Notes: a model not told the origin generated them from the letters alone. DNA of 64,000 nucleotides from an uncultured Pelagibacteraceae bacterium (GCA_902524535.1 CABZDR010000001.1:372001-436000), one strand, 5' to 3'; numbered from the stretch's first letter, positions 49,506-59,188 are shown. Program-made: numbers and translations.

Positions 49506-50030
49506 ATGAGCATTAAAGAAATTATAACAGTCCCTGATGATATTTTAAAAAAAACTTCAGATCCAATAGAAAAAGTTGGAATTAATGAAAAAAAATTAAT
49601 TAATGACTTATTTGAAACAATGTACCACTCCAAGGGAATTGGCCTTGCGGCAGTTCAAGTAGGTATACTTAAAAGGGTTTTAGTTGTTGACGTTTCAAAC
49701 AAAAATGAAAAAAACCAACCAATTGTGTTAATCAATCCTGTGTTAAAGAGTATGAGTGAGGAGACATCAGTATATGAAGAGGGTTGTCTGTCAATACCCG
49801 AAACTTTTATTGAAATTGAGAGGCCAAAAATTTGTGAGGTGGAATATATTGATGAAAAGGGAGAGAAAAAAAATCTAAAATGTGATGGGCTTTTATCTAC
49901 CTGCGTTCAGCATGAAATTAATCATTTAGACGGGAAACTAATTATTGATCATTTATCAAAATTAAAAAAAGACTTTATTATAAAAAAAATTTCAAAAATA
50001 AAAAACAATCCAGACAGAATAGTAGTTTAA
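49506..50030 (+). CDS. def: peptide deformylase
   Basis: The 174-residue protein has all three deformylase motifs: GIGLAAVQVG, EGCLSIP and QHEINHLDG, with the metal ligands Cys and the two His of HEINH. It removes the formyl group from new proteins. It precedes fmt by 2 bases, the usual def-fmt pair that adds and removes the formyl group. Confidence 0.95.
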   Translation: MSIKEIITVPDDILKKTSDPIEKVGINEKKLINDLFETMYHSKGIGLAAVQVGILKRVLVVDVSNKNEKNQPIVLINPVLKSMSEETSVYEEGCLSIPETFIEIERPKICEVEYIDEKGEKKNLKCDGLLSTCVQHEINHLDGKLIIDHLSKLKKDFIIKKISKIKNNPDRIVV

Positions 50031-50032
50031 AG

Positions 50033-50965
50033 ATGGCAAATAAGATTATCTTTATGGGTACACCGATATTTTGTGTTCCGATCTTAAAATCCTTATATCA
50101 AAATGGCTATGATATTTCTGTGGTTTTTACTCAACCACCAAAAAAATCTCATAGAGGACAAAAAATTAACAAGAGTCCAATTCAGGGTATTTCAGAAACT
50201 TTAAATATAGATTATAGAACACCCAAGACACTCAAGGATAATCACGAGGAGTATGAATTTTTAAAAGAGCTAAATGCTGATCTCGCAATAGTGTGCGCAT
50301 ATGGACAAATTATTCCCAAAAATTTTTTAAACTTAACCAAAAAAGGTTTTGTAAATATTCACGCCTCAATACTTCCTAGCTGGCGAGGAGCAGCGCCAAT
50401 TCAAAGATCGATTATGAATTTAGACTCTGAAACAGGAATAAGTATTATGAAGATGAACGAAGAATTAGATAGTGGGCCAGTAAGCAATATATATAAGTTT
50501 AAGATAGATAAAAATCAAAATGCTCAAGAAATTTCAGAAAAACTATCCACTTTAGCTGCAGAAAATATTTTAAATGATGTAAATGATATACTTGAAGATA
50601 AAGCAAAGTTTATTGACCAAGATCACTCAAAAGCAACTTATGCAAAAAAAATTCATAAAAAGGAGTCACAAATTGATTGGGAAGAGGATGTCTCAAAAAT
50701 TATTGGAAAGATAAATGGATTATTTCCCTCGCCTGGAGCTTCTTTTACTTTTAATAATGAAAGATATAAAATTTTGAGAGCCGAAATTGGTAATGGTATA
50801 GGTCAAGTTGGAGAAATAATTTCAAATCAGTTAGAAGTGGCATGTAATAACAATCAATCTATCAAGATTCTTGAAATTCAAAGACAAGGAAAAAGACCAC
50901 AAAAGATTAGCGAATTCATGTTGGGCTCTCAAATAAGAAAAGGCTCGAAATTATTAAATGTTTAG
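50033..50965 (+). CDS. fmt: methionyl-tRNA formyltransferase
   Basis: The 310-residue protein has the folate-dependent transferase core: FMGTPIFCVPIL at the start, the catalytic Asn-His-Ser/Asp region in VNIHASILPSWRGAAPIQRSI, and the C-terminal domain (SIKILEIQRQGKRPQKISEF). It formylates Met-tRNA-fMet for initiation. It overlaps truA by 8 bases in the def-fmt-truA run. Confidence 0.94.
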   Translation: MANKIIFMGTPIFCVPILKSLYQNGYDISVVFTQPPKKSHRGQKINKSPIQGISETLNIDYRTPKTLKDNHEEYEFLKELNADLAIVCAYGQIIPKNFLNLTKKGFVNIHASILPSWRGAAPIQRSIMNLDSETGISIMKMNEELDSGPVSNIYKFKIDKNQNAQEISEKLSTLAAENILNDVNDILEDKAKFIDQDHSKATYAKKIHKKESQIDWEEDVSKIIGKINGLFPSPGASFTFNNERYKILRAEIGNGIGQVGEIISNQLEVACNNNQSIKILEIQRQGKRPQKISEFMLGSQIRKGSKLLNV

Positions 50966-51698
50966 ATATCAAATATTAATTGAATATGAGGGTACAAATT
51001 TCAGAGGTTGGCAAATTCAAAAAAAAGGTAAAACTGTTCAAGGATTGTTACAAGACAAAATTTCAAAACTTTTAAAAGAAAAAGTTATAATATATGGAGC
51101 TGGAAGGTTGGACGTTGGGGTTCATGCAAAAGAGCAGTCAGCACATTTTGATTGTAAAAATAAGATTGATAAAATCGATAAGTTTTTGAAATCAATTAAT
51201 TACTTTTTGAATAAAGATGGAATAGCAATATTTAAGATTAAAAAAAGAAGTAAAAATTTTCATGCTAGATTTTCAGCTAAAATGAGAGTTTATAATTACG
51301 TGATTATAAATCGGATAAGTAGACCAATTTTAGATAAAAATAGAGGCTGGCATATTATGAAAGATCTTGATTTAAAATTGATGAGGAAAAGTGCAAAAAA
51401 GTTAATAGGAACTATGGATTTTAGTACCTTTAGAAAATCTAGTTGCAGAGCTAAAAGTCCAATAAAAACCATGAAATTAGTAAAAATCAAATCTACAAAA
51501 GATAAGATAGAAATTGAATTTAAATCTCAATCTTTTTTACAACAGCAGGTCAGGTCCATGGTTGGTTGTTTAAAATATGTTGGAGAAAAAAAATGGACAT
51601 TGCAAAAATTTATAAATGTTATGAATTCTAGAAAAAGATCATTATGTGCCCCGCCTGCACCACCACATGGTCTTTATTTAACGAGAGTGATTTATTAA
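50958..51698 (+). CDS. truA: tRNA pseudouridine(38-40) synthase
   Basis: The 246-residue protein has the TruA catalytic motif GAGRLDVGVHAKEQ with nucleophile Asp52; most TruA sequences read GRTD, so Thr is Leu here. The C-terminal SFLQQQVRSMVGCLKYVG is typical. It makes pseudouridine at positions 38-40 of the anticodon arm. Its end overlaps the SET-domain gene tail to tail by 21 bases. Confidence 0.92.
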   Translation: MFRYQILIEYEGTNFRGWQIQKKGKTVQGLLQDKISKLLKEKVIIYGAGRLDVGVHAKEQSAHFDCKNKIDKIDKFLKSINYFLNKDGIAIFKIKKRSKNFHARFSAKMRVYNYVIINRISRPILDKNRGWHIMKDLDLKLMRKSAKKLIGTMDFSTFRKSSCRAKSPIKTMKLVKIKSTKDKIEIEFKSQSFLQQQVRSMVGCLKYVGEKKWTLQKFINVMNSRKRSLCAPPAPPHGLYLTRVIY

Positions 51699-52172
51699 TT
51701 TTTTTTTGTTACTCATAGCAAATTTACGATGAATTCTCCAACGACTTTCCTCACGAACTATAAAACCACAACAATTTTTTGATCTACATTTACAAGGAAA
51801 TTGTTTGTAATCCTCTCTATCAAAACTAAAGCCATAATCACAAGTTATCTCTTCACCTTTTTTAATGTCTCTATCAGCTGTTATCCAAATCTTTAAACCC
51901 TTACCATCATAACGTGCGTTCGCATCGCAACTATGATTTACTAATCCAGCAATGTTAAATGAGAAATCACCATCTAAAGTATATTTTTTATTAAGGGTAA
52001 ATAGGTAAATAGGTTTTTTATTGTCATATTTGTCTGACTCCTCAACTTTTTTATTGGTAATTATTTTTCCTAAGTAATTAATAATTTTTGTACCCTTTAT
52101 GATATTTTTAGCAGCATAGAGTCCACGACCTTTATTATCAATTTTTGATTTCCTTATATTATATAATTTCAT
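51678..52172 (-). CDS. SET-domain protein, putative lysine methyltransferase
   Basis: The 164-residue protein has a compact SET domain: KGRGLYAAKNI, LVNHSCDANARYDG with the NHSC AdoMet site, and GEEITCDYGFSF, then a Cys cluster PCKCRSKNCCGFIV like a post-SET zinc motif. SET proteins methylate lysines; bacterial targets are mostly unknown. It is last in a minus-strand run after a histone-deacetylase-like gene. No signal peptide is seen. The complete motif set suggests an active enzyme. Confidence 0.84.
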   Translation of the reverse strand: MKLYNIRKSKIDNKGRGLYAAKNIIKGTKIINYLGKIITNKKVEESDKYDNKKPIYLFTLNKKYTLDGDFSFNIAGLVNHSCDANARYDGKGLKIWITADRDIKKGEEITCDYGFSFDREDYKQFPCKCRSKNCCGFIVREESRWRIHRKFAMSNKKKLINHSR

Positions 52173-52202
52173 GACGGTGATTTATAATGAACTAGATATT
52201 TA

Positions 52203-53126
52203 TCAATTGAATTCTACCAACGCATTTACGTGTTCGTTAGCACTTTCTGCTAAGGCATTTAAGTCATATCCACCTTCAAGTATAGAAACAACTTTACCTT
52301 CAGTAAACTTATTGGTAGCTGCTAATGTTCTTCTAGTAATTTCATAAAAATCTTTTGAACTTAGTTGAAATTGAGCTAATGGATCATCTTTATGTGCATC
52401 AAAGCCTGCTGAAAATATAAGAAAATCTGGTTTATATTGAACCAATCTCTCTAACACTCTATCAAATGCATTGAAGTATTCTTCTGAGTTTGTACCAGCG
52501 GGTAAAGGGATATTCAATGAGTTGTTAAAGTCTCCTTTATCTTTATCTGTCCCTCCCCCAGGATAAAAAGGATATTGGTGCGTAGAAATATATAATGAAT
52601 TTTTATTATTACGCATTACATCATAATTTCCGTTACCCCAGTGTACATCGAAATCTACACATGCAATTCTTTTGTATTTATATTTAGTCACTAAGTAGTT
52701 TGTTGCTACTCCTGCGTTTGATATACAACAAAATCCCATTGCTTTATTTTTTTCAGCATGATGGCCTGGCGGTCTCGCCAAGCAAAAAGCGTTTTTAAAT
52801 TGATTATTCTCTATTCCATCTATCGCTCTTATTGTTGAACCTGCTGCATCAAAAACTGCCTTTTTACTTTCTGGTGATACAACTGTATCCCCATCTAAAA
52901 ACTTAAGGCCTTTTTGTGGAAAAGAATTCTTTAAATTATATATATAGTCTTTTGAATGAGTCATAGATAGTATGTCATCAGGAACATTATCAGGTTTATC
53001 CCATATAAGATCTTTTCTTTTTTTTAATTTTTCTTTTATAGTAATTACTCTTTTAGGCTGTTCGGGATGACCATCACCAGTATTATGTTTCTCACAAGAA
53101 CTAGAATTTATGATAGCTGTTTTCAT
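52203..53126 (-). CDS. histone-deacetylase-family hydrolase
   Basis: The 307-residue protein has the HDAC-family zinc site: ARPPGHHAEKNKAMGFC (paired catalytic His), VDFDVHWGNGNYD and SAGFDAHKDDPL. Bacterial members (AcuC, acetylpolyamine amidohydrolase) remove acetyl groups from lysines, polyamines or acetoin-related substrates. It overlaps dapE by 4 bases and is followed by the SET gene 30 bases on. The true substrate is unknown. Confidence 0.86.
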   Translation of the reverse strand: MKTAIINSSSCEKHNTGDGHPEQPKRVITIKEKLKKRKDLIWDKPDNVPDDILSMTHSKDYIYNLKNSFPQKGLKFLDGDTVVSPESKKAVFDAAGSTIRAIDGIENNQFKNAFCLARPPGHHAEKNKAMGFCCISNAGVATNYLVTKYKYKRIACVDFDVHWGNGNYDVMRNNKNSLYISTHQYPFYPGGGTDKDKGDFNNSLNIPLPAGTNSEEYFNAFDRVLERLVQYKPDFLIFSAGFDAHKDDPLAQFQLSSKDFYEITRRTLAATNKFTEGKVVSILEGGYDLNALAESANEHVNALVEFN

Positions 53127-54280
53127 TTAAAATAATTTATTAAAATATTTTCATAAATTTTCTTAAGATTTTTTAAATCTTTTAAAGATACTACCTCGTC
53201 TACGCGATGCATAGTGCGTCCAACTAAACCAAATTCTAATCCAGGTGATAAGGCTTTTATGAACCTTAGATCTGAGGTTCCACCTGTAGTCGATAATTTT
53301 GGTTTTATCTTAGTGATCTTTTTTATGGTATTTTGTATCATAAATGTAGTTTTATTCGGTTTAGTTAAAAAAGCTTCACCAGAAACTCTATAATTAATTC
53401 TAAATTTTGATCTGTGTTTTTTATTAATTTTAATAAAGATTTTATTTAATCTTTTTTTAATGGAAGTTGATGAATGTTTGTTATTAAACCTGATGTTAAA
53501 AGTTGCTTCGGCTGTAGCTGGAATAACATTGTCAGCATCATTATTTACATTTATTTTTGTAACTTCTAAGTTTGTAGGCTGAAAATCTTTCGTGCCTTTA
53601 TCAAATTTAATATCTTTTAATTCTTTTAAAATTTTTACAACTATAGTTGAGGGATTATTTGCTCTATGAGGATACGCAACGTGACCCTGTATACCGAATA
53701 TAGTTAATTTACCTGTTAAACTGCCTCTACGGCCAATTTTGATCATTTCACCTAATTTGTTTGGATTTGTTGGTTCACCCACTAAACAAAAACTAATTTT
53801 CTCTCTTTTTTTTTTCAAATACTCCACTACTTTTCTTGTTCCATTTATTGCATCGCCTTCCTCATCACCTGTTATCAATAGACTAATCGATCCACTAAAC
53901 TTTTTATTTACTAATAAAAAAGTGCTTACGGCAGAAACAAAAGCTGCAACAGAACTTTTCATATCATTTGCACCTCTTCCAATTAAATGACCTTTTCTTA
54001 TTGATGGTCTAAATGGATTTATTGTCCAATCTTTTACATTTCCTGGTGGCACAACATCCAGGTGACCTGCATAACAAAAATTAGGTTCTTTTGATCCCAA
54101 TCTTGCATATAAATTCTTAACTGGTTTGAAACCTCTCTCTTTAAACTCTAGTATTTTTGTTTTGAAACCAAGTTTTTTCAATTTTTTTTCTAAAAATTTC
54201 ATCACTCCAGCATCTACTGGAGTTACAGTTCGAAACCTGATTAGCTTTTTAGCTAATTGTAATTCATTAATTTTTTGCAT
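53123..54280 (-). CDS. dapE: succinyl-diaminopimelate desuccinylase
   Basis: The 385-residue M20-family metallopeptidase has YAGHLDVVPPG, GRGANDMKSS (metal-bridging Asp), TGDEEGDAING and the dimerisation insert. It releases L,L-diaminopimelate from its succinyl form, on the way to lysine and peptidoglycan. It follows dapD by one base. The C-terminal His lies in RTMHRVDEVV. Confidence 0.93.
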   Translation of the reverse strand: MQKINELQLAKKLIRFRTVTPVDAGVMKFLEKKLKKLGFKTKILEFKERGFKPVKNLYARLGSKEPNFCYAGHLDVVPPGNVKDWTINPFRPSIRKGHLIGRGANDMKSSVAAFVSAVSTFLLVNKKFSGSISLLITGDEEGDAINGTRKVVEYLKKKREKISFCLVGEPTNPNKLGEMIKIGRRGSLTGKLTIFGIQGHVAYPHRANNPSTIVVKILKELKDIKFDKGTKDFQPTNLEVTKINVNNDADNVIPATAEATFNIRFNNKHSSTSIKKRLNKIFIKINKKHRSKFRINYRVSGEAFLTKPNKTTFMIQNTIKKITKIKPKLSTTGGTSDLRFIKALSPGLEFGLVGRTMHRVDEVVSLKDLKNLKKIYENILINYFK

Positions 54281-54281
54281 G

Positions 54282-55109
54282 TTAATCTCTTAAAAGATCA
54301 TTAATTGAAGTCTTTGATCTAGTTTTTTCGTCTACTTGCTTGATTATTACTGCACAACTTAGTGATGGAGCAGATGGATTTTTTTTATCAGGAAGAGAAC
54401 CTGGAACAACAACTGAGTATGGAGGAATTTTTCCATACGTAATCTCACCGGTTGATCTATTTACAATTTTTGTAGATTGTGTAATTAGCATTCCCATGCT
54501 TAACACAGAACCTTCTCCAACAATCACCCCTTCAACCACCTCAGACATTGCTCCTAAAAATACATTATCTTCAATTATTGTAGGTAAAGCTTGAGCAGGT
54601 TCCAGTACCCCACCAACTCCGGACCCTGCAGATATATGACAATTCTCCCCAATCTGACAGCAACTGCCAGCACGACTAAATGTATCCATCATTGTTTTAG
54701 CCCCAATGTAAGAACCAATGTTTACATAACATGGCATAAGAACAGCATCTTTTCCGACAAACGATCCTTTTCTAACAGGTGAGTTTGGAACCATTCTAAA
54801 ACCTGCCCTCTCATGATCATCTTTTGTCCAGCCAGCTGTTTTTCCTTTTAATAAATGTGCCTTATCATACCAACTGGAGTAAGGTCCATTTAAATTTTCC
54901 ATTGGATAAATTCTGAAACTTAGCATAATTGCCTTCTTTAGGTGTTGATGAGTTACCCATTCTCCATTTATTTTTTCAGCTACTCTTGATTTACCACTAT
55001 CCAAGTCATTTATTACTTGATTGATTGCATCCTTTAAAGTTTGATCCGAATTTGGATTTACTTGATCTTTGTTTTCCCATGCATTATTTATAATTTTTTC
55101 TATAGACAT
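54282..55109 (-). CDS. dapD: tetrahydrodipicolinate N-succinyltransferase
   Basis: The 275-residue protein has an N-terminal helical domain and a left-handed beta-helix built from hexapeptide repeats (FVGKDAVLMPCYVNIGSYIG, then DNVFLGAMSEVVEGVIVGEG). It succinylates tetrahydrodipicolinate using succinyl-CoA, the step before aminotransfer and DapE. It lies 1 base from dapE and 3 bases from the HAD gene. Confidence 0.95.
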   Translation of the reverse strand: MSIEKIINNAWENKDQVNPNSDQTLKDAINQVINDLDSGKSRVAEKINGEWVTHQHLKKAIMLSFRIYPMENLNGPYSSWYDKAHLLKGKTAGWTKDDHERAGFRMVPNSPVRKGSFVGKDAVLMPCYVNIGSYIGAKTMMDTFSRAGSCCQIGENCHISAGSGVGGVLEPAQALPTIIEDNVFLGAMSEVVEGVIVGEGSVLSMGMLITQSTKIVNRSTGEITYGKIPPYSVVVPGSLPDKKNPSAPSLSCAVIIKQVDEKTRSKTSINDLLRD

Positions 55110-55112
55110 AAT

Positions 55113-55805
55113 TTATTGACTTTTTAATAACCTTATTTCCTTGAGAAATAAAGACAGATTTTCAATTTTATGAGAAATATAATCTTTATCAGAATCTAAT
55201 TTACCAAAGTGCTCGTCATTAATTAACCAAACAGTTGCACACCCCCGCTCGTAACCAATACTAAGGTTTTTTGCAATATCTTCTATATAAATAGTTTCTT
55301 TTGGATTTAATCCGAATTTTTCAACCATTAAATCAAAAGTTTTAGCCTCAGGTTTTGGTACATATCCAGCATCTTTAATATCAAAAACTTTATCTCTTCC
55401 AAAGAGATCATATACTCCTAGATGAGTTAAAATATTTTTAGCATGGTCAGCACTTCCATTGGTAAAAATAAACTTTTCCATATCTAATTTTTCAAGCTCA
55501 TTTCTCATAATCTTGTCTTCTTTCATAAACGAAAGATCTATTGTATGGACATATTTTAAGAATTCTTCTGGAGGTATATCATGATGTATCATCAAACCAT
55601 TTAAGCTTGTATTATACTTATAAAAATAATTAGTCTGTAATTTTTTTGCTTCTTCCATATCTATCTTTAGTCGCTCAGATATGAACATTGTCATTCTTTT
55701 TGAAACTTGACCAAATACCTTTTCTAAGGAATAATTGTTGTGTTTTCCATAACAAACCCCATCAAGATCTAAAAGAAGATATTTCATTTGCTTAAAATTT
55801 ATCAT
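55113..55805 (-). CDS. HAD-superfamily pyrimidine 5'-nucleotidase-like phosphatase
   Basis: The 230-residue protein has HAD motifs: LLLDLDGVCYG (motif I with DxD), FTNGSADH (motif II), a Lys in PKPEAKTFD, and YIEDIAKNL (motif IV). The placement between argB and dapD is conserved in alphaproteobacteria, where it is annotated as a pyrimidine 5'-nucleotidase. It overlaps argB by 4 bases. The substrate assignment is from family similarity only. Confidence 0.83.
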   Translation of the reverse strand: MINFKQMKYLLLDLDGVCYGKHNNYSLEKVFGQVSKRMTMFISERLKIDMEEAKKLQTNYFYKYNTSLNGLMIHHDIPPEEFLKYVHTIDLSFMKEDKIMRNELEKLDMEKFIFTNGSADHAKNILTHLGVYDLFGRDKVFDIKDAGYVPKPEAKTFDLMVEKFGLNPKETIYIEDIAKNLSIGYERGCATVWLINDEHFGKLDSDKDYISHKIENLSLFLKEIRLLKSQ

Positions 55806-56650
55806 TTTCTTATTAAAGTCCCAGAGCCCTTGTCAGAAAAAATTTCAAATAATATAGAGTGTTGCTTTCTACCATCAATTATTCCAACTGCTGTCACTCC
55901 ATTTTTAACTGCATCTAAACAGGTGTTAATTTTAGGAATCATACCCTCTCTAATAATATTATCTTCAACCATTTTTAAAACTTCCGACGAGGAGATTTCA
56001 TTAATCAGTTTTTTCTCTTTATCTAAAACACCCTCTACATTAGTCATTAATAACAATCTTCTAGATTTTAATGATTTTGCAATTGCACCAGCAGCAATAT
56101 CACCATTAATATTATATGCATGATTATCATTTCCTAAGCCCAATGGTGAAATTATTGGAACTTGCTTTTGATTAAGAATTTTTTGTAAAAGACTATTGTT
56201 AATTTTCTTAGGTATTCCAACAAAACCAAGCTCTTTTGTTTCTGGAGTTACTTCAATGATATTGTTTTTTTTTGTATGGATTGAGATTGCATCAGTTCCA
56301 AACTTTTTTAAGGAGTCAACAATATCATTATTAAAATCAATTAAAACTGACTCAACTATGTTTATTATCTTTTCGTCAGTAACTCTTAAACCTCTGATAA
56401 ATTTTGATTGAATATTTGATTTATCCAGTTCTCTTTTTATTCTAGGACCCCCTCCATGAACAACTGCAAAAGAAATACCTAATTTATTAAGTATATTTAT
56501 ATCAATTATAAAATTGTCAAAGATATTTCTGTCTATAAAAACATTTCCTCCATATTTTATTACTATGAGATCATTTTTATATTTTTCTATATACTTAGAT
56601 ACTTCACTAATTGGTGGTCCATTTTCGGGAAGTATTTTTTTTAAATCCAT
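55802..56650 (-). CDS. argB: acetylglutamate kinase
   Basis: The 282-residue protein has the amino-acid kinase motifs VIKYGGNVFID, VVHGGGPRIKRELD and the C-terminal INTCLDAVKNGVTAVGIIDGR. It phosphorylates N-acetylglutamate in arginine synthesis and is usually arginine-inhibited. It follows yidC by 30 bases; in many alphaproteobacteria the GTPase engB sits here. Confidence 0.94.
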   Translation of the reverse strand: MDLKKILPENGPPISEVSKYIEKYKNDLIVIKYGGNVFIDRNIFDNFIIDINILNKLGISFAVVHGGGPRIKRELDKSNIQSKFIRGLRVTDEKIINIVESVLIDFNNDIVDSLKKFGTDAISIHTKKNNIIEVTPETKELGFVGIPKKINNSLLQKILNQKQVPIISPLGLGNDNHAYNINGDIAAGAIAKSLKSRRLLLMTNVEGVLDKEKKLINEISSSEVLKMVEDNIIREGMIPKINTCLDAVKNGVTAVGIIDGRKQHSILFEIFSDKGSGTLIRK

Positions 56651-56680
56651 TTTTTATTGCTGGGTAATGATTAATTTTTT

Positions 56681-58360
56681 TTAAGTGACGGTTTTAACTG
56701 TTGTCCTTTTCATGATAAACACTTGTTGGGCCATTGTTAAAATATTATTAACAGTCCAATAAATTACTAAACCACTAGGAAATGGCGCTAGTATTACGGT
56801 CAAAAAAAGTGGAAAAAACATAAATATTTTTGCTTGCATTGGATCTGTAGGAGCAGGATTCAATTTCTGCTGTACCCACATAGAAACCCCCATAGCTACC
56901 GGCCAAGCACCAATTACCAAAAAAGATGGAACATCGTAAGGTAATAAGCCGAATAAATTAAATATACTTGTAGGGTCTCTCTCACTTAAATCCTGTATCC
57001 AGCCAAAAAATGGCATTTGTCTCATTTCAATTGTTACAAATAAAACTTTGTAAAGAGCAAAAAAAACTGGAATTTGAACAAGTATTGGTAGACAGCCAGA
57101 CATTGGATTTACTTTCTCTTTTTTGTAAAGGGCCATCATTTCTTGTTGAAGTTTCATTTTATCATCTTTATGAAGTTCTTTTAATCTAACCATTTCTGGT
57201 TGAAGAGCTTTCATTTTAGCCATACTTCTGAAAGAAAAATTTGCGAGTGGAAAAAAAACTAATCTAATACAAATTGTAATTGCTATAATTGCTAAACCAT
57301 AATTTCCTAGTAATTTGAAAAAATAATCAATTCCAAAAAAAAGAGGTTTAGTAATAAAATATAAAAAGCCCCAATCAATTACTAAATCAAATTTGTCGAT
57401 ATTTAATGATTCAGCATAACCATCAATAATATCTACTCTTTTAGCAGCTACTATTATTTGAAATTCTTCCACTATTTTACCATTTTCACCTAATTCCAAA
57501 GGTTCAGTTGTTATGAAATTAGCTCTAAATTTTTTTTTGTAATCGAATGTTGTCTTAAATTCTCTTTCAGTAGGAGGAATTAATGATGTAATCCAATATT
57601 TATCTCCAATTCCAAGCCAACCTTTTTGTGCAGTTTTTGTAAACTTTTTTTCTTGGATATCATCATAATCTTCTTCGATTAATTCGTCATCTAATGTAGC
57701 AATTAAACCTTCATGTAAAATATAAAAATTAGATATTTCAGGAATCTTATTTCTTATAATTTGACCATAAGAATAAAAATCATATTTATTGTTAGACGAA
57801 TTTATTACGCTCTGCCTAATATTAAATAGATACTTATCATCTAATGAGATTTCTTTTTCAAAAGTTATACCTTGATTGTTTGTCCATAATAACTTTATTG
57901 ATGATTGGTCTGTTAATTTATTGTTACCAATTACTCTCCATATAGTTTCTGAGTTAGGTATATCAATATTCTTATCTGAAGTAACAAAGCCACTTTCAAT
58001 TAAATATCCGTTTTCTATGTTCCTTGGTCCTAAAAGGGTAACTTTTTTATTGCTTTCTAAATCAGTGTTGTAATTTTTAAAAGTCAAGTCATCAATGGCT
58101 GCTCCTTTTAAATTAATTGATCCAATTATACTTTGATTTTCAAAATTAATTCTTTGACTCTGTTTTAGTGCATCTTCTCTTGAAACTCGAATAGATGTTT
58201 CCTTTTGATCAAGGGCAGGTGTATCCGAAGTTTGCTCTATTTGATTTTTTTTTATTAAATTTTTGTTCGAAACTGGTTTTTCTGGCATAAAAAATAAAGA
58301 ATACAGAACAATTACAGCTGTAGATAATGCTATTGCTGCTATTACATTTTTAGACTCCAT
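56681..58360 (-). CDS. yidC: membrane protein insertase YidC
   Basis: The 559-residue protein has an N-terminal membrane helix (about 7-25), a large periplasmic beta domain, and the C-terminal membrane block starting GNYGLAIIAITICIRLVFFPL with RSMAKMKALQPEM and PMSGCLPILVQIPVFFALY. It inserts membrane proteins with or without SecYEG. It follows yidD directly and belongs to the rpmH-rnpA-yidD-yidC cluster. Confidence 0.95.
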   Translation of the reverse strand: MESKNVIAAIALSTAVIVLYSLFFMPEKPVSNKNLIKKNQIEQTSDTPALDQKETSIRVSREDALKQSQRINFENQSIIGSINLKGAAIDDLTFKNYNTDLESNKKVTLLGPRNIENGYLIESGFVTSDKNIDIPNSETIWRVIGNNKLTDQSSIKLLWTNNQGITFEKEISLDDKYLFNIRQSVINSSNNKYDFYSYGQIIRNKIPEISNFYILHEGLIATLDDELIEEDYDDIQEKKFTKTAQKGWLGIGDKYWITSLIPPTEREFKTTFDYKKKFRANFITTEPLELGENGKIVEEFQIIVAAKRVDIIDGYAESLNIDKFDLVIDWGFLYFITKPLFFGIDYFFKLLGNYGLAIIAITICIRLVFFPLANFSFRSMAKMKALQPEMVRLKELHKDDKMKLQQEMMALYKKEKVNPMSGCLPILVQIPVFFALYKVLFVTIEMRQMPFFGWIQDLSERDPTSIFNLFGLLPYDVPSFLVIGAWPVAMGVSMWVQQKLNPAPTDPMQAKIFMFFPLFLTVILAPFPSGLVIYWTVNNILTMAQQVFIMKRTTVKTVT

Positions 58361-58611
58361 TATTTCTTCACTTTCATATCTTTATTAACAGGATCAAAGC
58401 CTTCACCGCCTCCTAAAGATCTAATGGGATGACAAGAAAAAATTCTTCTCAGACTTTTGTAACTACCCTTAAAAAATCCAAAAGTTTTAAGCGACTCGAT
58501 ACTATAATCTGAACATGTAGGAAAGTATCTACAAGAATTTCCAAGCAAAGGGCTAATTAAAAATTTATATGTTTTTATAAATTTAATTAATAGGTAAGTA
58601 AAAATATTCAT
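58360..58611 (-). CDS. yidD: membrane protein insertion efficiency factor YidD
   Basis: The 83-residue protein has the YidD signature CRYFPTCSDYSIESL with two Cys, and CHPIRSLGGGEGFDPV. The family helps YidC-dependent insertion at the cytoplasmic face. It overlaps rnpA and yidC by one base each. Confidence 0.93.
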   Translation of the reverse strand: MNIFTYLLIKFIKTYKFLISPLLGNSCRYFPTCSDYSIESLKTFGFFKGSYKSLRRIFSCHPIRSLGGGEGFDPVNKDMKVKK

Positions 58612-58952
58612 TATTTTATTTCTTTTAAGCTTTGGAATAACGTTTCTTTTATATTTTTATATTCGTTATTTAACATAGTTGGTTTGGCAATAACAAGATA
58701 TGAATAATTACATTTTATTGTCATTTTTTTTATTGCTTCATTAATTATACTTCTTAATCTTCTTTTTATTTTATTTCTTTTTACTGCATTTCCTAATTTT
58801 TTTTTTGTTACAAAACTAATATTTAGTTTTTTAATATCTTTGTTATCCAAAATGCCATAAAAAATTGAGACATATTTATTAGATGCTTTTTTCTTTTGAA
58901 GTAAATTTTTAAAATCTTCATTTTTAGAAAGAGCAAGTATTTTGCTTTTCAT
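58611..58952 (-). CDS. rnpA: ribonuclease P protein component
   Basis: The 113-residue basic protein has the RNR motif KLGNAVKRNKIKRRLRSIINE. It aids the RNA subunit in 5' processing of pre-tRNA. It is short and Lys-rich, as usual, and lies between rpmH and yidD. Confidence 0.93.
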   Translation of the reverse strand: MKSKILALSKNEDFKNLLQKKKASNKYVSIFYGILDNKDIKKLNISFVTKKKLGNAVKRNKIKRRLRSIINEAIKKMTIKCNYSYLVIAKPTMLNNEYKNIKETLFQSLKEIK

Positions 58953-58956
58953 TTAT

Positions 58957-59097
58957 TTAGCCAGAAACGGTTAAAGACTTTCTTCCTCTTGCTCGTCTTC
59001 TTGCTAAAAGCTTTTTACCACCTTTGGTTTTCATTTTTGACCTAAAACCATGTTTTCTTGCTCTTTTAATTTTAGATGGCTGATATGTTCTTTTCAT
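58957..59097 (-). CDS. rpmH: 50S ribosomal protein L34
   Basis: Translating the minus strand from the ATG at 59097 gives 46 residues starting [20 protein letters not shown], the L34 signature, and ending GRKSLTVSG. Its stop lies 4 bases ahead of the rnpA ATG. It heads the ten-gene minus-strand run. The 91-base gap upstream, shared with the divergent gene at 59189, is AT-rich with a TATAAT on the minus strand at 59163-59158 but no convincing -35. Confidence 0.96.
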   Translation of the reverse strand: MKRTYQPSKIKRARKHGFRSKMKTKGGKKLLARRRARGRKSLTVSG

Positions 59098-59188
59098 AAA
59101 AGTGGTTTAATTTTAATTAAATTTCGCCCTTTATAGTAATTAAATATATAAATAGCAATTATAACATTTATAAATAAATAGATTAATA

